A program made the translations under genes and the position numbers. From contig CAYXDO010000003.1 of the NCBI GenBank assembly GCA_964463485.1, positions 1-64,000 of the forward strand: 64,000 bases of DNA, in the 5' to 3' direction. The stretch's first letter is position 1, and each line of letters starts with the position of its first letter. The DNA comes from CAYXDO01 sp964463485 (GTDB lineage Bacteria; Myxococcota; Kuafuiibacteriia; Kuafuiibacteriales; Kuafuiibacteriaceae). The notes under the pieces are model-generated. The model saw only the letters and a list, made by a program, of their open reading frames with translations, searched no databases and was not told where the DNA came from. Positions 32,405 to 39,616 of this stretch are shown here, piece after piece.

Positions 32405-33661
32405 ATGTCGTTGATCTCCGAACCGGTCCCGCGAATCGATTCCGGCAGCACCGCCTGGATGCTCGCGAGCTCGGCGCTCGTGCTGCTCATGGTGCCGGGT
32501 CTCGCGCTTTTTTACGGAGGGATGGTCCGCACGAAGAGTGTGCTGACGACCATGATGCACAGCTACGTGGCGATGGCGGTGATCGGGGTTCAATGGGTCG
32601 TGGTTGGTTATTGCCTTTCGTTTGGCACCAGCATCGGCGGCTTCATCGGGTTCGATCAGAACATGTTGGCGCTATCCGGAATCGACCACACCAAGCTGTT
32701 CGGAGACAAAGGGGTCCCGGAGTTGGTGTTCGTGATGTTTCAAGGGAAGTTCGCGATCATCACGCCCGCGCTCATCTCCGGTGCGATCGCAGAACGGATG
32801 AGCCTGCGGGCGTATGTGCTCTTCTTGGTTTTGTGGTCGACGTTCATTTACTGCCCGCTGGCCCACTGGGTATGGGCACCGGGCGGTTGGTTGTTCGAGC
32901 GCGGAGTGCTCGACTTCGCCGGGGGAACGGTCGTGCACATCTCGGCAGGGGTCTCGGCCTTGGTCTTGGCGCTTTTGGTTGGAGCGCGTCGGGACTTTCG
33001 GGCGGGCGGTGGGCACGCCGTTCTGCCGAACAATCTGACTCTGACGCTGACGGGGGCCGGCTTGTTGTGGTTTGGATGGTTCGGCTTCAACGCGGGATCG
33101 GCTGTGGCCGTAGAGAACCCCGTCGCGGGCGCGATCGCTGGGCTGGCGTTCACGACGACACAAGCGGCGGCGGCGACCGCGGCGCTGACGTGGATGGCGA
33201 TCGAGTGGGCCAAACACGGCAAGCCGACCACCGTAGGGATGGCGTCCGGAATCGTCGCGGGCCTCGTTGGCATCACGCCGGCGGCGGGCCATGTGACGCC
33301 CAAGAGCGCGCTGTTGATTGGAGCCTTGGCGAGCCTGGCGTGTTTTTATGCCGTGCAAATGAAGACCAAGCTCGGGTACGACGACACGCTCGACGCGTTT
33401 GGGGTGCATGGCGTCGGCGGCATCGTCGGAGCGTTGTTGACGGGTATCTTGGTCTTCACACCCGTCGCTGGCGGCGTGTCGCAGCTTGGTAAGCAGGCGC
33501 TCGGCGTGGCCGTCGCCATCGTGTTTGCAGGCGTGGGTACGACGTTGATCGCGCTCTTCGTCAAGAAGACGATCGGGCTGCGTGCGACCGACCAAGAAGA
33601 GCGCGATGGGCTCGACATCGCGCTTCACGGCGAGCGTGGCTATCACCTCGACGTCGCCTGA
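32405..33661 (+). CDS. amtB: Ammonium transporter
   Basis: A 418-residue, 11-helix Amt-type channel. STAWMLASSALVLLMVPGLALFYGGMV is helix 1, followed by the conserved periplasmic and pore features WFGWFGFNAGS (pore Phe), the twin-histidine path residues in FAGGTVVHISAGVSALVL and in DDTLDAFGVHGVGGIVGALLTG, and GKFAIITPALISGAIAERM. It conducts NH3/NH4+ through the inner membrane in a trimer. The start at ATG 32405 (GTG 32393 possible) lacks a signal peptide, whereas E. coli AmtB has one. The PII gene follows after 11 bases, the usual amtB-glnK pairing in which PII plugs the channel when nitrogen is plentiful. Confidence 0.95.
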   Translation: MSLISEPVPRIDSGSTAWMLASSALVLLMVPGLALFYGGMVRTKSVLTTMMHSYVAMAVIGVQWVVVGYCLSFGTSIGGFIGFDQNMLALSGIDHTKLFGDKGVPELVFVMFQGKFAIITPALISGAIAERMSLRAYVLFLVLWSTFIYCPLAHWVWAPGGWLFERGVLDFAGGTVVHISAGVSALVLALLVGARRDFRAGGGHAVLPNNLTLTLTGAGLLWFGWFGFNAGSAVAVENPVAGAIAGLAFTTTQAAAATAALTWMAIEWAKHGKPTTVGMASGIVAGLVGITPAAGHVTPKSALLIGALASLACFYAVQMKTKLGYDDTLDAFGVHGVGGIVGALLTGILVFTPVAGGVSQLGKQALGVAVAIVFAGVGTTLIALFVKKTIGLRATDQEERDGLDIALHGERGYHLDVA

Positions 33662-33672
33662 TTGGAGTCACC

Positions 33673-34032
33673 ATGAAACTCATCGTCGCCATCATTCGTC
33701 CGGAACGCCTAGAGGCGGTGCAAACCGCGCTGCAACGCGTACTCGACGAAGACGACAACTACCGCATGACGGTCGATCCAGTACAAGGCCATGGTCGTCA
33801 ACATGGAGAGATCGAGTACTTCCGAGGGCAGGTCGTGTTGCCAAGGATGGTCGCCAAGACTCGCATCACCATCGCGGTGAATGACAAATACGTGGAGGCC
33901 GCGGTCGGCGCGATCATCGAAGGAGCCCGCACGGAGAACGGAGGGGACGTCGGGGATGGAAAAATCTTCGTCACGACGCTCGAGGAGTGTGTACGCATTC
34001 GGACCGGGGAGCGCGGGCCGAGCGCGATCTGA
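33673..34032 (+). CDS. glnK: PII-family nitrogen regulator without the usual T-loop tyrosine
   Basis: A 119-residue PII protein: MKLIVAIIRPERLEAVQTAL, DPVQGHGRQHGEI, ARTENGGDVGDGKIFVTTLEE and the C-terminal VRIRTGERGPSAI. These blocks hold the ATP and 2-oxoglutarate pockets (Gln39-type Q in HGRQHG, Lys90-type residues, RTG). The T-loop reads EYFRGQVVLPRMVAK. Compared with the standard YRGAEYVVDFLPK, the Tyr51 target of uridylylation or adenylylation is Val and Tyr46 is Phe. It follows amtB by 11 bases, so it should bind and close that channel in answer to ATP/ADP and 2-oxoglutarate rather than by covalent modification. Confidence 0.93.
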   Translation: MKLIVAIIRPERLEAVQTALQRVLDEDDNYRMTVDPVQGHGRQHGEIEYFRGQVVLPRMVAKTRITIAVNDKYVEAAVGAIIEGARTENGGDVGDGKIFVTTLEECVRIRTGERGPSAI

Positions 34033-34091
34033 CGGGCGTCGCGACCTCTAGGCACTTGCGCTTCGGTCCGATCTCCTGATGGATCGTCTCG

Positions 34092-35582
34092 ATGTTCGAG
34101 GCGGTCGAGCTCGGCAACAAGATCCTCAAAGAAGAATTCGCGGCCCGGGAGCCGGAAGTCCGCATGAAGCTGCTCGATGTGCAGCAGCGGCTTCGAACTG
34201 CGCCCTTTTCGGTCGTCATCATCGTCAGCGGCGTCGATGGCGCAGGGAAGTCGGAGCTCGTTCATAGGCTCAACGAGTGGCTCGATCCGCGCGGTATCGA
34301 CACGTTCGGATTTTCGACCCCGAGCGACGAGGAGGTCGAGCGGCCTCGCTTTTGGCGGTTTTGGAGGGTGCTGCCGCCGAATGGGCGAATCGCGGTGCTG
34401 CTCGGGTCTTGGTACACCGAGCCCATCGTGCGCAGGGCGTACGAAGAGATCGAGCAGCCTGAGCTCGACGAGGAGCTACGCCGTATCGAGGCCTTCGAAC
34501 GGATGCTCGCAGCAGGAGGCACGCTGATCTTGAAATTCTGGCTCCACGTGAGCGCCAAGAGTCAGAAGAAGCGGATCGTGGCTCTCGAGAAGGACAAGCG
34601 AACGAGGTCGCTGGTCACGGCGACGGATTGGCGTCACCACCGGCTGTTCGAGACTTTCAAGACGATCTCCGCTCGGTCGATTCGAATGACGGACGGATCG
34701 CATGCCCCCTGGATCCTCGTGGAAGCGGAAGACGACCGTTACCGCGACATGACGGTCACGACGACGATCGCGAACGCGATCGAAGAGCGATTGTCGGGGC
34801 CGCCCGCCGAAACGATGGCTCCCGTAGTCACGAGCCCGGAGCACGTGGCCGCGGTCGAAGGCCCGCAGAACATCCTCGACGCGATCGACGTCAGCGTGAC
34901 GATCCCCCGCGCGGAGTTCGTGAAGAAGACGAAGAAGGTCCACGCCAGGATCGCGGACCTGACGTGGCGAGCCTACCGAAACAAGATCTCTTCGGTCCTC
35001 GTGTTCGAAGGCTGGGACGCCGCGGGCAAAGGTGGCGCGATTCGCCACGTCACCCAAGCCGTCGACCCTCGGCTCTTTCGTGTGGTCCCCATCGCCGCGC
35101 CGACTCAGGAAGAGCGGGCACATCACTATTTGTGGCGATTCTGGCGACACCTCCCGCGCGCCGGAATGGTCACCATCTTCGATCGCTCTTGGTACGGCCG
35201 CGTGCTCGTGGAGCGCGTGGAAGGCTTTGCCAAGCCCTCCGAGTGGAGTCGTTCGTACGCCGAGATCAACGAGTTCGAAGAACAAATGGCGAGCCACGGC
35301 ATCGTGCTCGTGAAGCTGTGGCTTCACATCAGCGCGGACGAGCAACTACGGCGGTTCAAAGATCGCGAAGCGATCACCTACAAACAGTACAAGATCACCG
35401 ACGAGGACTGGCGCAATCGCGAGAAGCGCCCTGCCTATGAAGAGGCCGTCGATGAGATGGTGGCCAGAACGAGCACCGACATCGCTCCTTGGACGATCGT
35501 GCCGGCGAACGACAAGCGCGCGGCCAGGCACACGGTGGTTCGGAGCTTCGCCAAGGCCCTCGCCCGTACGCTCGGCGGCTGA
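34092..35582 (+). CDS. Two-domain PPK2 polyphosphate:AMP phosphotransferase
   Basis: A 496-residue protein with two tandem PPK2 domains. The N-terminal half has a P-loop SGVDGAGKSELVHRLNEWLDPR (about residues 46-67) and a lid GSWYTEPIVRRAYE. The C-terminal half has GWDAAGKGGAIRHVTQAVDPRLF and FDRSWYGRVLVERVEGF followed by ISADEQLRRFKDREAITYKQYKITDEDW. Fused PPK2 proteins of this length (PAP type) phosphorylate AMP to ADP with polyphosphate as donor. The active site is the C-terminal domain, while the N-terminal P-loop has G-V-D-G-A-G-K-S in place of the usual W-D-A-A-G-K-G. It lies 59 bases after the PII gene, so it may be part of a nutrient-response operon. Confidence 0.9.
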   Translation: MFEAVELGNKILKEEFAAREPEVRMKLLDVQQRLRTAPFSVVIIVSGVDGAGKSELVHRLNEWLDPRGIDTFGFSTPSDEEVERPRFWRFWRVLPPNGRIAVLLGSWYTEPIVRRAYEEIEQPELDEELRRIEAFERMLAAGGTLILKFWLHVSAKSQKKRIVALEKDKRTRSLVTATDWRHHRLFETFKTISARSIRMTDGSHAPWILVEAEDDRYRDMTVTTTIANAIEERLSGPPAETMAPVVTSPEHVAAVEGPQNILDAIDVSVTIPRAEFVKKTKKVHARIADLTWRAYRNKISSVLVFEGWDAAGKGGAIRHVTQAVDPRLFRVVPIAAPTQEERAHHYLWRFWRHLPRAGMVTIFDRSWYGRVLVERVEGFAKPSEWSRSYAEINEFEEQMASHGIVLVKLWLHISADEQLRRFKDREAITYKQYKITDEDWRNREKRPAYEEAVDEMVARTSTDIAPWTIVPANDKRAARHTVVRSFAKALARTLGG

Positions 35583-35604
35583 TTCCACCTCGCACGGAAG
35601 CCAA

Positions 35605-36054
35605 ATGTGTGTTTATGACCGAATCATGAAGGGCTGGATTAGCCAAAGTAGGCTCGCTTCGCTCGCCGCGGTTAGCCGACTCGCGCTCCTGGCTCTCGCG
35701 AGCGCGTCCATTTTCGGATGTGACTCTTCGCGGGCCGCGTGCGCCCAGCGAAAGGAGTGCCTCTCCGGCCTGGACGCCTGTCGCAACTGCGCGACGGACA
35801 ACTACGTGGAGGTATGCGCCGCTGCGGAGGAGGCCGATCTCATTCCTTACACGTCCTGCGACGACGACAAGTGCCGCGAGGCCGCGGACTTCATCGATGC
35901 CTACAACGACTGCCGCTCCGCCGCAGAGTGCACCGAGTGGTTGAGGTCGGAGGATGACAAGCAGGACTTCACGCTCTGCGAGGCCGAGCGCAATCGAATG
36001 AGTGACGCGAGAAAGGCCTGCCGGGAGGCCAAGCAGAATAGCTGCACCTTCTGA
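35605..36054 (+). CDS. Small cysteine-rich lipoprotein
   Basis: A 149-residue product with a signal and lipobox (LASASIFGC). The mature region has eleven to twelve Cys in a regular spacing (CAQRKECLSGLDACRNC, VCAAAEEADLIPYTSCDDDKC, DCRSAAEC, LCEAERN, ACREAKQNSC), which suggests disulphide-bonded helices. GGAAG five bases upstream supports the ATG at 35605; an ATG at 35626 would also give the signal peptide. Its stop abuts the methyltransferase start. No family is recognised. Confidence 0.6.
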   Translation: MCVYDRIMKGWISQSRLASLAAVSRLALLALASASIFGCDSSRAACAQRKECLSGLDACRNCATDNYVEVCAAAEEADLIPYTSCDDDKCREAADFIDAYNDCRSAAECTEWLRSEDDKQDFTLCEAERNRMSDARKACREAKQNSCTF

Positions 36055-36762
36055 ATGCCAAGGGTCGTCGTGGTCCTGGTCGAGACGGAGGGCTCGACGA
36101 ATCTCGGAAGCGTAGCCCGTCTCTGCGGAAACTTCGGAGCCACGTTGCGGCTCGTGCGGATCGCTCACGAAGTCCTCGACTCCGAAGCCTTTCGCATGGC
36201 GCATCCTTGCCAGGCGCTGCTGGACTCTGCCCAACGCTACTCACACCTCGAGGACGCGCTCGCGGATGTCGCACTCTCGGTCGCCACTTCCTCGAAAATC
36301 GCCTCGGCCCTCGACGGACCGCCGCTCGATCTGGAACGCGCGAAGTTGCTACTCCCTCTAGAAGAGGAGCGTCTTGCCTTCGTGTTTGGAAACGAACGAA
36401 CGGGGCTATCGCGGTCCGACGTGGCCAAATGTCACCGGGTCTATCGGCTCCACACGCCTGGACCCGTGGAGAGCTTCAACCTCGCGAGCGCGGTCGCATC
36501 CTCACTCACCCTCTTGTTCGAAGCGGCCAGGACCGATCGCGGAGAGCGCCGGGCTTCGTGCGACGCGAGGACGGCCATGTTGTCGGCTTGGCGCGATGCG
36601 CTCGACGCCTCCGGCTTCTATACACGCACCTCGCGCGAGGGGTTCGAGCCCAGACTCGAGGAGCTGATCGCGAAGATGGATCTGAGCCCCCGCGACACGA
36701 CACTCATGCAGCAGATGTTCACGCTGTTCGCCCTTGCAGGCCGGCGTGGTGACTTGCACTGA
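36055..36762 (+). CDS. SPOUT (TrmJ/SpoU-like) RNA 2'-O-methyltransferase
   Basis: A 235-residue protein with the three SPOUT motifs: N-terminal VLVETEGSTNLGSVARLCGNFGA (motif 1, with the NLGSVAR Asn and Arg), FVFGNERTGLSR (motif 2) and RLHTPGPVESFNLASAVASSL (motif 3). They build the trefoil knot that binds S-adenosylmethionine. The length and NxGSxAR form are closest to TrmJ, which methylates tRNA position 32, and less like the shorter TrmL. No extra RNA-binding domain is seen. The start codon follows the lipoprotein stop with no gap, so translation is probably coupled. Confidence 0.88.
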   Translation: MPRVVVVLVETEGSTNLGSVARLCGNFGATLRLVRIAHEVLDSEAFRMAHPCQALLDSAQRYSHLEDALADVALSVATSSKIASALDGPPLDLERAKLLLPLEEERLAFVFGNERTGLSRSDVAKCHRVYRLHTPGPVESFNLASAVASSLTLLFEAARTDRGERRASCDARTAMLSAWRDALDASGFYTRTSREGFEPRLEELIAKMDLSPRDTTLMQQMFTLFALAGRRGDLH

Positions 36763-36788
36763 AGCAGGGGCGCGGAGAGACTGGACCA

Positions 36789-37838
36789 TTGGACCCGAGC
36801 TTGCTCGCGATGGGCGTCGGCGCGACGTCTCTGGCGGTCCTCCTCCAAAGAGCCTGGGCCCACGTTCGACGTCAGCGGCTGAGCTACGTCGACTTGCCCT
36901 TTGGTGGTTGGCCCCTCGCACCGACCTCCGACGCCTTCGCGGAGCGCGCGCGCGGCGCGTTGGTCGGTGCCGCGCTCGGCGACGCGCTCGGCTTCTTCCG
37001 CGAGAGCTTGCCGCCCTGGCTTTGTCGACTGCGCTTCGGTGAGGCGCCCAAACACCGCCCAGGACGCCTTCGCTTCATGCGCAAGCCCGGTACCATCTCG
37101 GACGATACACAGCTCTCCCTGATCGTTGCTCGCTCGATCGCGAACGACGGCTCTGTGTCGGTCGAACGATTCGAACGCGAGCTTTCGGATTGGATTCCGC
37201 GAGCCATCGGAGCCGGTCGCGCTACCCTCCATGCGGCACGAGCCTTGGCGCGAAATTCACCTTCTCCCGATCCGAAGAGCCTCGGAAACGGAGCGGCCAT
37301 TCGCGTGGCACCCCTCGCCGTCGCGCTCGGTCAGAGCCAAAAAATGCTCGACGCTGTTCGACGAATCTCTTCGTCGACCCACACGCACCCGGAAGCCATC
37401 GCTGCAGCCGAGCTCGTGGCGCTCCTGTACACGCGAGCTCTCCTCAGGTTGGAGCTCGACGTGGACGCGCTCGATCGCGCGCTTCACGAAACCTCGACCA
37501 AAGACCCTTCGACCTGGCGCGCGGTGCTCTCGCGGGCCCACGGGGCCGCACTCTCCGCGGGAGATTTGGGTCCGACGAGCGGCCTCGTCTTCGACACCGT
37601 AGGCGCCGCTGTTTTCTTGTTCGTGCGGTACCCCAAAGACCCGCTAAGAGGGCTCGCCGAGTTGTTCACTCGCGGCGGTGACGTCGACTCGATCGGCTCG
37701 ATCTACTGTGGGTGGGTCGGGGCCCGGGAGACACTCTCCGCCTTCGACAACACCCTGATCGCGCCGCTCCAAGGCCTGGGCGTGATCGTCAAAGAGGCCG
37801 ATCGGCTCGCGACGATACGAAAGAAGATCCGAAGCTGA
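36789..37838 (+). CDS. ADP-ribosylglycohydrolase (DraG-like) with N-terminal hydrophobic segment
   Basis: A 349-residue protein (TTG at 36789; ATG at 36810 possible). After a short hydrophobic helix (LLAMGVGATSLAVLLQRAW) the enzyme domain starts with RARGALVGAALGDALGF, then TISDDTQLSL (metal Asp pair), SLGNGAAIRVAPLAVAL, SSTHTHPEA and GGDVDSIGSIYCGWVGA near the end, where GGDTDT is usual. These are the binuclear Mg sites of ARH/DraG enzymes, which cleave ADP-ribose from protein or nucleic-acid side chains. The Asp pattern D-x-D-S is kept, so activity is plausible. Its substrate is unknown. Confidence 0.87.
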   Translation: MDPSLLAMGVGATSLAVLLQRAWAHVRRQRLSYVDLPFGGWPLAPTSDAFAERARGALVGAALGDALGFFRESLPPWLCRLRFGEAPKHRPGRLRFMRKPGTISDDTQLSLIVARSIANDGSVSVERFERELSDWIPRAIGAGRATLHAARALARNSPSPDPKSLGNGAAIRVAPLAVALGQSQKMLDAVRRISSSTHTHPEAIAAAELVALLYTRALLRLELDVDALDRALHETSTKDPSTWRAVLSRAHGAALSAGDLGPTSGLVFDTVGAAVFLFVRYPKDPLRGLAELFTRGGDVDSIGSIYCGWVGARETLSAFDNTLIAPLQGLGVIVKEADRLATIRKKIRS

Positions 37839-37840
37839 GC

Positions 37841-38491
37841 TCACGCATCCTTCCGCCGCGCCACCAACACGCCTTCGCGGATCGGAACCGCTATGACCTC
37901 AAACCGTTCGTCGGCGACGACCCGTCGGTTGAACTCATCGACGGCCCTTCTCGCGGGGTGCTCGATCATGTCGATCCACCAAGCCCGTGCACCCATGACG
38001 TTGTCTGCCATCAACAACCCGCCTGGCGCGATCCAGTCTTTGACCGCGTCGAAGTAGGCCACGTAACTCTCCTTGTCGGCGTCGATGAACACCACGTCGA
38101 GGCTCTCCTTTGCGAACGCGAGCTTCGAGAGCTCGAGACGCGCGTCCGCGACGCGAACCTCGACGTTGTCCATGCCCGCTTCCGTGAGCGACTTTCGAGC
38201 CACCTCTGCGTGAGCAGTCTCGAGCTCGAGACTCAGGAGCTGGCTTCCCGGCCGCATGCCTTTGGCAATCCACGCCGCCGAGTAACCGCCGAGCGTCCCG
38301 ATCTCGAGGCCGCGAAGCCCGCGGGTCGTCGACGCCAAGAGCGTGAGCAAGCGACCCACGTCAGCAGAAATAGCAATGGGAGGAAGTCCCGCCGCGACTG
38401 CGTTCTCGCGAATCCTCGCGAACGCGGGAGGCTCCCGCCCAAACACGTCCGACAAATACTTCGAAGTGAAAGCCCATCGATCTGCGTTCAT
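37841..38491 (-). CDS. SAM-dependent O-methyltransferase (CCoAOMT/CatOMT-like)
   Basis: A 216-residue class I methyltransferase. LRGLEIGTLGGYSAAWIAKGM carries the Rossmann glycine loop, LLSLELETAHAEVARKSLTEAGM the ribose Glu, VRVADARLEL and DVVFIDADKESYVAYFDAVKDWIAPGGLLMADNV the catalytic D-A-D-K metal site of caffeoyl-CoA and catechol O-methyltransferases. The substrate should be a catechol-like compound but is not determined. AAGGTGG upstream points to the ATG at 38491; a GTG six bases earlier is the alternative. Confidence 0.92.
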   Translation of the reverse strand: MNADRWAFTSKYLSDVFGREPPAFARIRENAVAAGLPPIAISADVGRLLTLLASTTRGLRGLEIGTLGGYSAAWIAKGMRPGSQLLSLELETAHAEVARKSLTEAGMDNVEVRVADARLELSKLAFAKESLDVVFIDADKESYVAYFDAVKDWIAPGGLLMADNVMGARAWWIDMIEHPARRAVDEFNRRVVADERFEVIAVPIREGVLVARRKDA

Positions 38492-38556
38492 GTCCACCTT
38501 TGCGCTCCTTTGACCGAGACGTTTGACCCTTCCACTTCGGTGCGCTTGGGCTCGGC

Positions 38557-39042
38557 ATGTCAGCCGAGATCGCCTCGAGCTCCGTCCTCCAACGTTGCCC
38601 TAGCTGCGGCAAGCAGAACCGTTTGAAGCCCGGCCGGCTCGAAACGTCGGCACGCTGCGGGGCGTGCGGCACAATGATCCCCGCGATCGGTGTCCCGCTC
38701 GAGGTCGACGCTGGTCTCTTCGACCAGATCGTTCGAGCTTCGGAGGCCCCGGTGTTGGTCGACTTCTGGGCCGAGTGGTGTGGCCCATGCAAGATGGCGG
38801 CGCCCGAAGTAGCAAGGGCGGCCGAGTCCCTCGCCGGTCGAGCCATCGTCCTGAAGGTCGACACCGAACGAAACGGAGCGTTGGCCGCTCGCTACGGTGT
38901 GCGCGCCATTCCCAACTTCGTCGTCTTTCAGGGAGGTCAGCCGGTCAGCCAACGCGCCGGGCTCATGCCGAGCCACGAGCTCGCTTCTTGGGTCGCTTCG
39001 TTCGCGCACCCAACAGCGACGGCGCAAAAGCGCGCTCCTTGA
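38557..39042 (+). CDS. trxC: Thioredoxin 2 with N-terminal zinc ribbon
   Basis: A 161-residue protein with two Cys pairs near the start (CPSCGKQNRLK and CGACGTMIP) that bind zinc, then a thioredoxin domain with VDFWAEWCGPCKMAAPE (active site WCGPC, about residues 73-77), VDTERNGALAARYGVRAIPN (cis-Pro) and FVVFQGG. This is the thioredoxin-2 layout, a cytoplasmic dithiol reductant often induced by oxidative stress. The gene's 3' end overlaps the convergent gene at 38963-39042 by 80 bases. Confidence 0.94.
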   Translation: MSAEIASSSVLQRCPSCGKQNRLKPGRLETSARCGACGTMIPAIGVPLEVDAGLFDQIVRASEAPVLVDFWAEWCGPCKMAAPEVARAAESLAGRAIVLKVDTERNGALAARYGVRAIPNFVVFQGGQPVSQRAGLMPSHELASWVASFAHPTATAQKRAP

Positions 39043-39616
39043 GAAAGCTCACCCGCTCGATCCACGCCCGCTGACACTCGCCGACGTAGTCCTTCGCGCG
39101 AAGGGGCTTGATCGGACGATTCATTTTGAGCTCAAAGAATCGCGACAAGAGCGCGGCCGGGTCGAGCCCCACGATCCAATGTGTCTCGTGATGGAGCGGC
39201 TCCGCCAAATGTGTTCGCCTCGGCACCGTCGTAACCGACAATCTCGTGCCGTCTTCGAGCAACGCGCTGAGCCCAACGGGCGTACCGTCCTGATCGTAGA
39301 TCGTCGCGAAGACGTGCGTCCGTGGATGAATCATCGAGCGGAGTCGGGTCACCTTCAGCGCGGAGGCGCGATGATCGGCGAACCGCTCGAATCCGAGCGC
39401 CTCGAGCTCGCGGGTCCGCGCCCGGACCGCCTGGCCGTATCGGAACCGAAGCCTCTCTCGAGCCTCGAGCTCGAGAGAGTTGGGAAGATCTTCGATCACG
39501 ACTCGTTCGGCTCCGTCCCGAATCGCTCGCAACAGCTCGGGTCCGAGGAAAGACTCGACCGACGACAGCTCGGCGAAACTCGTCGGGCCCTTCCTGCGAG
39601 AGGCGCGTGAAGACAT
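38963..39616 (-). CDS. Conserved hypothetical protein
   Basis: A 217-residue protein with no signal peptide. It contains LRAIRDGAERVVIEDLPNSLELEARERLRFRYGQAVRARTRELEALGF and ATIYDQDGTPVGLSALLEDGTRLSVTTVP, and ends in a Lys/Arg-rich tail (RTKRPKKRARGSA) that may bind nucleic acid or membrane. No family is recognised. Its start adjoins the cyclase stop (39616/39617), so it is translated with the cyclase. It overlaps trxC convergently by 80 bases. Confidence 0.6.
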   Translation of the reverse strand: MSSRASRRKGPTSFAELSSVESFLGPELLRAIRDGAERVVIEDLPNSLELEARERLRFRYGQAVRARTRELEALGFERFADHRASALKVTRLRSMIHPRTHVFATIYDQDGTPVGLSALLEDGTRLSVTTVPRRTHLAEPLHHETHWIVGLDPAALLSRFFELKMNRPIKPLRAKDYVGECQRAWIERVSFLKERAFAPSLLGARTKRPKKRARGSA

